Shown piece after piece: positions 1-5,581 of a stretch of DNA of 15,277 nucleotides (position 1 is the stretch's first letter; each line of letters begins with the position of its first letter). Source of the stretch: Methylomonas sp. GTDB lineage: Bacteria; Pseudomonadota; Gammaproteobacteria; Methylococcales; Methylomonadaceae. The DNA lies in assembly GCA_026989715.1 (NCBI GenBank), contig JALSIU010000230.1:1-15277 (forward strand), read 5' to 3'. The position numbers and the translations under genes were made by a program. The notes beneath the pieces were generated by a model. It ran no database searches and was not told the DNA's origin. It worked only from the letters and a program-made list of their open reading frames with translations.

Positions 1-456
1 AGAACGAATCATCAATTCCAGTTGTGCGCCAATTTTTTCTTGTTGTTTTTCGTGGCTTTCGCCGCGTACGCCAAGTACTAAAACGCGAATACTATCTTCT
101 AGCTCTATTAAGGTTTCAGCAACACTACCATGTCGCTGTTTTGTGATAGGCTCTGCGATGCCGGCGTGTTGTACACGTTGCTTAGCTGCGTCTAATATGG
201 ATTTACCTTGCTGTACTAAGAGCTTACTACGTTGCTGCTCTAGGGTGGTTAGTTCATCCAGCAAGTGTTCTTGACTGCCTAAGCCGATATTACCGGATAA
301 ATCGGCGGTGACGGCTGTTTCTTGGTGCTCGATATTGTGCAGTAATTTAAGCGGTGCATCGACACGCTGTGCTATCCATGCGGCATAATCACAAACGGCC
401 ATACTGATGGCAGAGCCATCAATACAAGCAATAACCAGTTGTTGAGTGTGTGTCAT
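1..456 (-). CDS. UspA-family universal stress protein (partial, C-terminus off left edge)
   Basis: The frame is open from an ATG at 456 to the left edge, giving 152 residues without a stop. It starts MTHTQQLVIACIDGS, the usual first beta-strand of a UspA domain, and residues about 130-145 read VRVLGVRGES-like (seen: RVLVLGVRGESHE), resembling the nucleotide-loop region of ATP-binding Usp proteins. One Usp domain is about 140 residues, so the continuing frame suggests a tandem two-domain protein of about 280 residues; this is inferred. The start codon overlaps the stop of the upstream SulP gene as ATGA (453-456), so the two are probably translated together. Such Usp/SulP pairing is common in proteobacteria. 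The role is probably cytoplasmic sensing or protection linked to anion transport; the ligand is unknown. Confidence 0.85.
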   Translation of the reverse strand, partial: MTHTQQLVIACIDGSAISMAVCDYAAWIAQRVDAPLKLLHNIEHQETAVTADLSGNIGLGSQEHLLDELTTLEQQRSKLLVQQGKSILDAAKQRVQHAGIAEPITKQRHGSVAETLIELEDSIRVLVLGVRGESHEKQQEKIGAQLELMIRS

Positions 457-1949
457 GAGTGGCCTCCCATTACTTTTTCAATTTCTTCAGGCTTATCATG
501 TACGCCAAAACGGTCAACAATGGTTGCACTGGCGGCATTTAAGCCAATGAGTTCAACATCGGCTCCTTCACGACGGAATTTGATGACGACTTTATCCAAG
601 GCATCGACAGCAGATAAGTCCCAAAAATGAGCATGTGTTAAATTAATAATGATTTTATCAACGACCTCTTTAAAATCAAATTTACTGATAAATTTATCAG
701 CGGAGTTGAAAAAGACTTGCCCATGAACGTCATAAGTACGTGTTTCACCATCAGTACTTAAATTAGATTCTACATACATGAAATGGGCAATTTTATTAGC
801 AAAAAATAAGGAAGCCAGTAATACGCCGACAAAAACGCCATAAGCTAAATTATGTGTCCAGACTACCACAATAACGGTCATTATCATGACGATATTTGCA
901 GAAAGTGGATGCGATTTTAGATTGATGATGGAATCCCAGCTAAAGGTACCTATTGAAACCATAATCATAACGGCCACTAAGGCGGCCATTGGGATATAAG
1001 ACAGCCATTCATTTAAAAATACGACCATAATCAGTAAAAACACACCGGCCACTAAGGTTGATAAGCGGCCACGCCCACCGGATTTGATATTGATGACTGA
1101 TTGACCAATCATGGCGCACCCTGCCATACCTCCTAATAAACCGGCACCAATATTGGCCCAACCTTGGCCTTTGCACTCGCGGTTTTTATCACTGCCGGTA
1201 TCGGTTAAATCATCAATAATAGTGGCAGTCATCAATGATTCCAGCATACCGACCACGGCTAGTGCGGCGGCATAAGGAAAAATAATTTGTAAGGTTTCCA
1301 ATGTTAAGGGAACGTCCGGCCATAAAAAGATAGGTAGGGTATCAGGTAATTCGCCCATATCACCCACAGTACGAATATCTAAACCTAGGTAGATGGAAAC
1401 GCCTGTTAAACCAATAATGCAGACCAAGGGCGAAGGGATGGATTTACCGATTATGGGTAAATAGGGAAATAAATAAATAATCCCTAGTCCTGCCGCCGTC
1501 ATGGCATAAACATGCCACGTTACATTGGTTAATTCAGGAAGTTGTGCCATAAAAATCAGGATGGCGAGGGCATTAACAAACCCCGTAACCACAGAGCGTG
1601 AAACAAAGCTCATTAAGCTACCCAGCTTAATATAGCCGGAAATGATTTGTAACACGCCTGTTAATAAGGTTGCAGCCAGCAAATATTGTAGGCCATGCTC
1701 CTTGACCAAGGTAACCATGAGTAGTGCCATTGCGCCGGTTGCCGCGCTAATCATACCGGGGCGACCACCAATGAATGCCGTAATGACTGCGATACAAAAT
1801 GAAGCATAGAGGCCAATTTTAGGGTCTACGCCCGCAATAATTGAAAAGGCAATGGCTTCTGGTATAAGAGCAAGCGCAACGACTGTCCCAGCGAGTACAT
1901 CACCTTTGATATTACCCAGCCAATCTTGTTTTTTTGAAAGTAAGAGCAT
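453..1949 (-). CDS. SulP-family inorganic anion transporter with STAS domain
   Basis: The product has 498 residues. The first part, about residues 15-390, is a run of hydrophobic membrane segments with SulP landmarks: PEAIAFSIIAGVDPKIGLYA at about 30-49, the GMLESLMTA segment at 234-242 with the conserved Glu237 of the substrate/ion site, and the following DKNRE..GQG stretch at 254-263. Residues about 405-498 form a cytoplasmic STAS domain, with WDLSAVDAL at 443-451 matching the family's DLSGV-like phosphorylation/regulatory loop. SulP proteins move sulfate, bicarbonate or dicarboxylates; the substrate cannot be read from sequence here. The length is typical of the short YbaR-like bacterial branch rather than the roughly 560-residue DauA type. 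The ATG at 1949 has AAGG five bases upstream. It overlaps the following Usp gene by four bases. Confidence 0.93.
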   Translation of the reverse strand: MLLLSKKQDWLGNIKGDVLAGTVVALALIPEAIAFSIIAGVDPKIGLYASFCIAVITAFIGGRPGMISAATGAMALLMVTLVKEHGLQYLLAATLLTGVLQIISGYIKLGSLMSFVSRSVVTGFVNALAILIFMAQLPELTNVTWHVYAMTAAGLGIIYLFPYLPIIGKSIPSPLVCIIGLTGVSIYLGLDIRTVGDMGELPDTLPIFLWPDVPLTLETLQIIFPYAAALAVVGMLESLMTATIIDDLTDTGSDKNRECKGQGWANIGAGLLGGMAGCAMIGQSVINIKSGGRGRLSTLVAGVFLLIMVVFLNEWLSYIPMAALVAVMIMVSIGTFSWDSIINLKSHPLSANIVMIMTVIVVVWTHNLAYGVFVGVLLASLFFANKIAHFMYVESNLSTDGETRTYDVHGQVFFNSADKFISKFDFKEVVDKIIINLTHAHFWDLSAVDALDKVVIKFRREGADVELIGLNAASATIVDRFGVHDKPEEIEKVMGGHS

Positions 1950-1976
1950 GTTTACCTTATTAAATTTAAAAGCAAT

Positions 1977-1999
1977 TGTAATGCAAAAAGGGCATTACA
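1977..1999. promoter_or_regulatory. Inverted repeat upstream of sulP, possible operator
   Basis: TGTAATGC (1977-1984) and GCATTACA (1992-1999) are perfect 8-base arms separated by seven bases (AAAAAGG). The repeat lies 28-50 bases before the sulP start codon, where a regulator could act on the sulP-usp promoter. On the minus strand the sequence just past the near arm reads TTACAAT, a possible -10 element. The regulator is unknown; it could also form an RNA hairpin in the leader. Confidence 0.35.
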
Positions 2000-2131
2000 T
2001 AGTAAAAAGTTAAGCGGCTTATGATAACAATTTACACTATTTGTTGGGCGGATATTTTTATTCAGGATAAACAATACTTTCGCTAAAATATTGATAGTAT
2101 TCATGAGAATGCGTATAGATTTTAGCTTAAG

Positions 2132-2152
2132 ATATTTGCATGAAACAAATAT
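2132..2152. promoter_or_regulatory. Short inverted repeat upstream of gcvH
   Basis: ATATTTG (2132-2138) and CAAATAT (2146-2152) form perfect 7-base arms around a seven-base spacer, about 97 bases before the gcvH ATG. In an AT-rich spacer this could arise by chance; a regulator-binding site is only one possibility. Confidence 0.2.
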
Positions 2153-2248
2153 AGTAAAGTATTCGGTTTAATTATAGAGGTCAATAACAGAATATAGGAT
2201 AAAATACGCACGGCATAATAAGAGCAATAATAGAAAATAGGTATAAAA

Positions 2249-2629
2249 ATGAGTGAATTTCCAGAAGAATTAAAATATGCAGTAACTCATGAATGGGTAC
2301 GGTTAGAGGCAGATAATATTATTAAAGTTGGAATTACTGATTTTGCCCAACAAGAGCTCGGTGATTTGGTTTATATAGAGTTACCGGAAGTGGGGAGACA
2401 ATTAGAAGCAGAAGACCAGTGTGCTGTTGTTGAGTCTGTTAAAACTGCTTCAGATTTATTTAGTCCGGTTGCCGGTGAAGTCATTGCCGTTAATGAGAGT
2501 TTGACGGATGAGCCGGAGCAAGTTAATGAGGATGCATTTGGTACTTGGTTGTTTAGTATGAAAATTAAAAATGCGGATGCGTTAGATAGGTTACTAGATG
2601 CCGATGACTACCAAAGTATTATTGGTTAA
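2249..2629 (+). CDS. gcvH: Glycine cleavage system H protein (lipoyl carrier)
   Basis: The 126-residue product matches GcvH along its whole length, the family norm being about 125-130. It opens with the typical KYAVTHEWVRLE, continues with VGITDFAQQELGDLVYIELP at 27-46, and carries the lipoylation site VESVKTASDL at 61-70, where Lys65 is the lipoylated residue at the same number as in E. coli. FSPVAGEV follows, then NEDAFGTWLFSMKI near the end. In the glycine cleavage complex this cytoplasmic protein carries the aminomethyl group on lipoate between the P, T and L proteins. Here no gcvT or gcvP is adjacent; flanking genes are a SulP transporter and dgkA. They may be elsewhere, or the protein may serve as a lipoate donor, as known for H proteins in some organisms. 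The ATG has ATAGGT upstream. Confidence 0.96.
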   Translation: MSEFPEELKYAVTHEWVRLEADNIIKVGITDFAQQELGDLVYIELPEVGRQLEAEDQCAVVESVKTASDLFSPVAGEVIAVNESLTDEPEQVNEDAFGTWLFSMKIKNADALDRLLDADDYQSIIG

Positions 2630-2664
2630 GTATTTCTTTAAATACAGGTGTTTAATGACGAAAA

Positions 2665-2702
2665 AAGTTATCCACAAAAACTGTGGATAACTTTGTGGAT
2701 AA
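2665..2702. promoter_or_regulatory. Cluster of three perfect DnaA-box 9-mers
   Basis: TTATCCACA, the strict DnaA-box consensus, occurs on the plus strand at 2668-2676 and twice on the minus strand (seen as TGTGGATAA) at 2682-2690 and 2694-2702. The first two form a 12-base-arm palindrome (AAGTTATCCACA at 2665-2676, loop AAAAC, TGTGGATAACTT at 2682-2693); the last two are direct repeats with a 12-base period. A highly AT-rich stretch without genes follows. This could be a DnaA-titrating or DnaA-regulated site, or part of a replication origin. It is less likely to be a transcription terminator for gcvH, because the plus-strand RNA lacks a U-run after the stem. Confidence 0.6.
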
Positions 2703-2800
2703 TGTGCAAATAGTGATGCTAAATAGCTGTAATAATTACTCTTTTATTAGATTGAATTATTATTGCACATCCTTTTATAATCAATGACTTATGCATTATT

Positions 2801-2829
2801 TTGACGGTATGTCATTGCATAACTATTTT
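2801..2829 (+). promoter_or_regulatory. Possible sigma70 promoter for dgkA
   Basis: TTGACG (2801-2806) and TATTTT (2824-2829) are separated by 17 bases, a good -35 and a fair -10. Transcription would start near 2836, leaving a short leader before the AGGA (2846-2849 region) ribosome-binding site and the dgkA ATG at 2861. TATAAT at 2829-2834 is a better -10 by itself but would have a 22-base spacer. Prediction by eye only. Confidence 0.35.
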
Positions 2830-2860
2830 ATAATTTTAACTTGACAGGATTTTGTGGAAA

Positions 2861-3220
2861 ATGGCAAATCAAAATGCAAAAGGGATAAAGCGTATTGTGA
2901 ATGCGTGTTTTTTTTCTATTGCTGGTTTTAAGGCAGTATGGAAACATGAAGAAGCGTTTAGGCAAGAAGTCTTATTATTTGTCGTTAGCACACCGTTAGC
3001 CTTGTGGTTAACAGATAATGGCATTGAAAGAGTGTTATTAATCGGCAGTATTATTGCTGTTTTAATTGTCGAGTTATTAAATTCAGCTGTTGAAGCGGCA
3101 ATTGATAGAATTGGTTTTGAACATCATGAGCTATCAGGCAGAGCTAAGGATATTGGGTCGGCTGCAGTAAGCTTATCGTTAATCTTAGCCGCTATGACAT
3201 GGGCGTTAATTTTAGTATAA
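2861..3220 (+). CDS. dgkA: Diacylglycerol kinase, DgkA type (integral membrane)
   Basis: Starting at the ATG at 2861 gives 119 residues beginning MANQ, aligning well with the start of E. coli DgkA (122 residues, MANN). An in-frame TTG at 2852 lies too close to the CAGGA ribosome-binding site, so I prefer the ATG. Family residues are all present: Glu30 in WKHEEAFRQE, and the signature VELLNSAVEAAIDRIG at 70-85 with Glu71, Asn74 and Glu78, followed by HHELSGRAKDIGSAAV. Three membrane helices are visible at about 36-51, 56-75 and 98-118. The enzyme phosphorylates diacylglycerol with ATP in the inner membrane, recycling the diacylglycerol released when phosphoglycerol groups are transferred from phospholipids to periplasmic glucans. 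It lies 19 bases before the PfkB kinase gene, so the two are probably co-transcribed. Confidence 0.96.
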   Translation: MANQNAKGIKRIVNACFFSIAGFKAVWKHEEAFRQEVLLFVVSTPLALWLTDNGIERVLLIGSIIAVLIVELLNSAVEAAIDRIGFEHHELSGRAKDIGSAAVSLSLILAAMTWALILV

Positions 3221-3239
3221 ATTTAGGAACAAAATAAAT

Positions 3240-4172
3240 ATGAGTGCATTAATTTGTGGGTCAATGGCCTACGATACCATTATGGTTTTTCATGATAAAT
3301 TCAAAAACCATATTCTTCCCGAAAAAGTACATATGTTGAATGTTTCTTTTTTAGTCCCCGTCATTCGCAGGGAATTTGGTGGGTGTGCCGGCAATATTGC
3401 TTATAATTTAAAATTATTAGGTGAAGAACCTAATATTATGGCAACGGTAGGACATGATTTTGAGCCCTACGCACAGTGGTTAAGTCAATGCCAAATATCG
3501 GATCACTATATTAAACGCTTAGCCGGTCAATATACCGGGCAAGCCTATATTACAACGGATGAAGATGATAACCAGATTACCGCTTTTCATCCTGGGGCAA
3601 TGAATGATTCGCATTTAAATACGGTACCGGCGGAAGCAGGTATTGAAATAGGAATTGTTTCACCTGATGGAAAATTGGGTATGCAGCAACACGCCCAAGA
3701 ATTTGTGGATGCAGGAATACCGTTTATTTTTGATCCGGGTCAAGGGATGCCTATGTTCAGTGGTGAGGAGTTATTGGCATTATTAGAGCTGGCAACTTGG
3801 GCTACTTTTAATGATTATGAATCTGAATTAATGCAAGAGCGTACAGGTTTATCATTAGAGCAAATGGCAGAAAAAGTGGACGCGCTAATTATTACGCTAG
3901 GCGGGCAGGGGTCTAAAATTTATACGGATGGCCAGTGTATTGATATTCCCTCAGCTCAAGCAAAGCAATTAAATGATCCAACAGGGTGTGGGGATGCTTA
4001 TCGGGCTGGTTTATTGTTTGGTATCATGAATGAATATGACTGGGCCGCTACAGGTCGTATTGCTTCATTATTAGGTTCAATAAAAATTGAGCACCATGGT
4101 ACTCAAAACCATCATTTTACTATGGAGCAATTTAGAGAACGTTACGAAGAAAGTTTTGGGGAAATGTTTTAA
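3240..4172 (+). CDS. PfkB-family carbohydrate/nucleoside kinase (adenosine kinase-like)
   Basis: The 310-residue protein has a ribokinase fold from end to end. Residues 1-10 (MSALICGSMA) form the first strand; FGGCAGNIAYNL at 46-57 is the substrate-binding PfkB signature 1; DPTGCGDAYRAG at 246-257 is signature 2, with catalytic Asp252 and the GCG anion hole. FDPGQGMP at 164-171 and LIITLGGQGSKIY at 216-228 flank the ATP site. The family phosphorylates sugars, adenosine or other nucleosides with ATP in the cytosol. Relatives with this long N-terminal loop are usually labelled adenosine kinase, but the exact substrate is not proven by sequence. AGGAA sits about ten bases before the ATG. It follows dgkA by 19 bases; no clear terminator is seen after it. 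Confidence 0.88.
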   Translation: MSALICGSMAYDTIMVFHDKFKNHILPEKVHMLNVSFLVPVIRREFGGCAGNIAYNLKLLGEEPNIMATVGHDFEPYAQWLSQCQISDHYIKRLAGQYTGQAYITTDEDDNQITAFHPGAMNDSHLNTVPAEAGIEIGIVSPDGKLGMQQHAQEFVDAGIPFIFDPGQGMPMFSGEELLALLELATWATFNDYESELMQERTGLSLEQMAEKVDALIITLGGQGSKIYTDGQCIDIPSAQAKQLNDPTGCGDAYRAGLLFGIMNEYDWAATGRIASLLGSIKIEHHGTQNHHFTMEQFRERYEESFGEMF

Positions 4173-4246
4173 GTCCAATTTTCTATTGCTTATATTAATT
4201 AAGGTATCTTTATTTTCAAACTAACAAGTTGTTCATTTTTTGTAGT

Positions 4247-4295
4247 AGGAGCTTGTGGCCGTGAATGGGAAAGGTTCATTGCGGTTAAAGCTTCT
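4247..4295. repeat. Imperfect inverted repeat, REP-like
   Basis: AGGAGCTTGTGGCCGTGAA (4247-4265) and the complementary-looking TTCATTGCGGTTAAAGCTTCT (about 4275-4294) can fold into an interrupted stem with a loop of about nine bases. Its arms resemble a decayed copy of the GGAGCGGCTTTAGCCGC-type palindromes scattered in many gammaproteobacterial genomes. That resemblance is from memory and needs a genome-wide count. It lies in the 152-base gap between the PfkB kinase and HupE/UreJ genes, just before the latter's Shine-Dalgarno, so it could also be a leader hairpin. Confidence 0.35.
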
Positions 4296-4310
4296 TTAAT
4301 TATTTAGTGT

Positions 4311-4316
4311 AGGAGG
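4311..4316 (+). promoter_or_regulatory. Strong Shine-Dalgarno deciding the HupE/UreJ start
   Basis: AGGAGG is a perfect anti-16S match and the strongest such site on the plus strand of the window. No ATG, GTG or TTG lies at proper distance in any useful frame; eight bases downstream, in the HupE/UreJ frame, is ATT at 4325. The first standard start, TTG at 4352, is 35 bases away and has no ribosome-binding site of its own. Confidence 0.6.
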
Positions 4317-4324
4317 AATTCCCT

Positions 4325-5029
4325 ATTTTAGAAATCAATTATATTAAAATATTGTCAATTTTAATTGGCAGTGTGCTGTTATTATTGTGTATGTCGGTAG
4401 CCATTGCGCATGGAGTAGATGCCAATACCAAGCAATTTTTACAGGCTAACCAAGGTGTTGCAATAGGGCCTTTTTTATATATTGGTGCGAAACATATGGT
4501 CACAGGGTATGATCATTTGTTATTTCTCTTTGGCGTTATTTTCTTTTTATTTCGTACACGCGATATTATCCGTTATGTCAGCCTTTTTACGTTAGGGCAT
4601 AGTTTTACGCTCTTTTTTGGTGTACTGGCGGGCATTGAAGTGAATGCTTATCTTATTGATGCCATTATTGGTTTATCGGTCGTTTATAAAGGCTTTGATA
4701 ATTTGGGTGGCTTTCAGTGTCTTTTGGGTAAACAGCCTAATACTCAAGCGGCTGTTTTAATCTTTGGCTTGTTTCATGGTTTGGGACTGGCAACTAAATT
4801 ACAAGACTTTGCATTACCGCAACAAGATTTATGGAAAAACTTATTAGCCTTTAATATTGGTGTGGAAATAGGGCAAGTTTTAGCATTATTGATTATGTTA
4901 TTGTTATTAAATAGTTGGCGACGTTTTAAGAGCTATTTTTATTTTGCTGTCTTAAACAATACTTTGTTAATGACAGGCGGTTTAATTTTATTTGGCTATC
5001 AAATGGCTGGTTTTTTGTTGGGAACGTAA
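4325..5029 (+). CDS. HupE/UreJ-family membrane protein (probable metal transporter)
   Basis: The core protein has the HupE/UreJ pattern (numbered from TTG at 4352, 225 residues): an N-terminal hydrophobic signal-like segment ending in AIAHG at 17-21, GAKHMVTGYDHLLFLFG at 45-61, TLGHSFTLF at 80-88, FGLFHGLGLA at 138-147 and FNIGVEIGQ at 167-175, with about six or seven membrane helices. The conserved histidines and Asp in these motifs are the family's expected metal ligands. HupE and UreJ proteins are nickel (or cobalt) permeases, but no hydrogenase or urease gene is nearby, so the metal is uncertain. The coordinates use an ATT start at 4325, placed eight bases after AGGAGG; this adds nine residues with a lysine before the hydrophobic segment, as signal peptides require. 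A TTG start at 4352 is the conventional alternative. The next gene starts two bases after the stop. Confidence 0.82.
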   Translation: MLEINYIKILSILIGSVLLLLCMSVAIAHGVDANTKQFLQANQGVAIGPFLYIGAKHMVTGYDHLLFLFGVIFFLFRTRDIIRYVSLFTLGHSFTLFFGVLAGIEVNAYLIDAIIGLSVVYKGFDNLGGFQCLLGKQPNTQAAVLIFGLFHGLGLATKLQDFALPQQDLWKNLLAFNIGVEIGQVLALLIMLLLLNSWRRFKSYFYFAVLNNTLLMTGGLILFGYQMAGFLLGT

Positions 5030-5031
5030 TC

Positions 5032-5577
5032 ATGATGTATGAGACAAATATTCCTGTGCAATCTTGGAAAACATTAATTATCAGTATGGTTAGTGCTGTT
5101 GTTTTGGCATTTGTTATTTTGATAACCATTGTTGGCCCTGCTGAGTACGGTATTGATCCTACTGGCTTTGGTAAAGCAATGGGTTTAACGGTTCTCGCTA
5201 AGCCGGTTCAGCAGGAAATAAAAGCGGTCACTAACTGCCCTGTTGGTAAAACAGCTGAGTGGGACAATATTGTTGTTATTACGATACCTGCTAAATCAGG
5301 TTTAGAATATAAATTTTATTTAGAGCAAGATGCAAGTATTGAATATCAATGGGATACTGATGGCAACGCATTATATTTTGATTTTCATGGTGAACCTCAA
5401 GGTAGTAGTGCAGGCTATTTTAAAAGTTATCAAGAAGCGAGCAGTCACTATGCTAACGGGATGTTGCAAGCCCCTTTCACGGGGACGCATGGTTGGTATT
5501 GGAAAAATGACAGCTCTCAACCTATTAAAGTAACATTAAAAACGACAGGGCAGTATGTGATTAAAGGGCTGATATAA
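5032..5577 (+). CDS. HupE-associated transmembrane anchor protein
   Basis: The 181-residue product has one hydrophobic segment at about 14-34, after a short N-terminus, and the rest probably faces the periplasm. Directly after the membrane comes PAEYGIDPTGFGKAMGL at 36-52, then a beta-rich domain with LEYKFYLE at 91-98, YFDFHGEPQG at 115-124 and FTGTHGWYWKN at 149-159. This is the pattern of the family annotated as 'transmembrane anchor protein', which is repeatedly found next to HupE/UreJ-type genes; its biochemical role is not established. The His residues in the FHGEP and THGWYW motifs might bind metal (inference). It begins two bases after the HupE/UreJ stop, so the two form a unit. A second ATG follows at once (5035). 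Its stop lies four bases from the convergent acyltransferase stop. Confidence 0.78.
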   Translation: MMYETNIPVQSWKTLIISMVSAVVLAFVILITIVGPAEYGIDPTGFGKAMGLTVLAKPVQQEIKAVTNCPVGKTAEWDNIVVITIPAKSGLEYKFYLEQDASIEYQWDTDGNALYFDFHGEPQGSSAGYFKSYQEASSHYANGMLQAPFTGTHGWYWKNDSSQPIKVTLKTTGQYVIKGLI

Positions 5578-5581
5578 GCTC

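Larger units (their letters stand above)
1950..2248. other. Divergent intergenic region between sulP and gcvH
   Basis: This 299-base, AT-rich stretch must hold the promoters of both the minus-strand sulP-usp pair and the plus-strand gcvH gene. I see no open frame with a ribosome-binding site and no tRNA-like structure. Two short inverted repeats occur, at 1977-1999 and 2132-2152, listed separately. No -35/-10 pair is convincing enough to call on either strand. gcvH has a modest ribosome-binding site, ATAGGT, about seven bases before its ATG. Confidence 0.6.
2630..2860. other. gcvH-dgkA intergenic region with DnaA-box cluster
   Basis: This roughly 230-base gap is AT-rich. It starts with a weak hairpin just after the gcvH stop (GTATTT 2630-2635, AAATAC 2640-2645), which is too weak to call a terminator. 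It then holds a DnaA-box cluster at 2668-2702, a strongly AT-rich stretch from about 2710 to 2800, and a possible dgkA promoter at 2801-2829. No open frame with a start signal is seen. Confidence 0.55.

Noticed and set aside
2657..2693. Intrinsic terminator on the minus strand: 12-base stem followed by a T-run
   Set aside because: Read on the minus strand the DnaA palindrome ends in TTTTTT, but no minus-strand gene reads towards it, and perfect DnaA-box spelling explains the stem better.
2841..2846. Perfect TTGACA as a -35 box before dgkA
   Set aside because: A -10 at correct spacing would fall inside the dgkA coding region after its ATG, so transcription would start too late to express the gene.
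2852..2860. TTG start for dgkA three codons upstream of the ATG
   Set aside because: Too close to the ribosome-binding site, and the ATG version aligns directly with the N-terminus of E. coli DgkA.
4255..4299. Fourteen-codon leader peptide starting GTG upstream of the HupE/UreJ gene
   Set aside because: AGGAG is only three bases before the GTG, the codons show no attenuation pattern, and the stretch is explained by the inverted repeat.
4926..5129. 67-residue minus-strand frame
   Set aside because: It lies opposite the end of the HupE/UreJ gene and the start of the anchor gene, has no ribosome-binding site and resembles no known protein.
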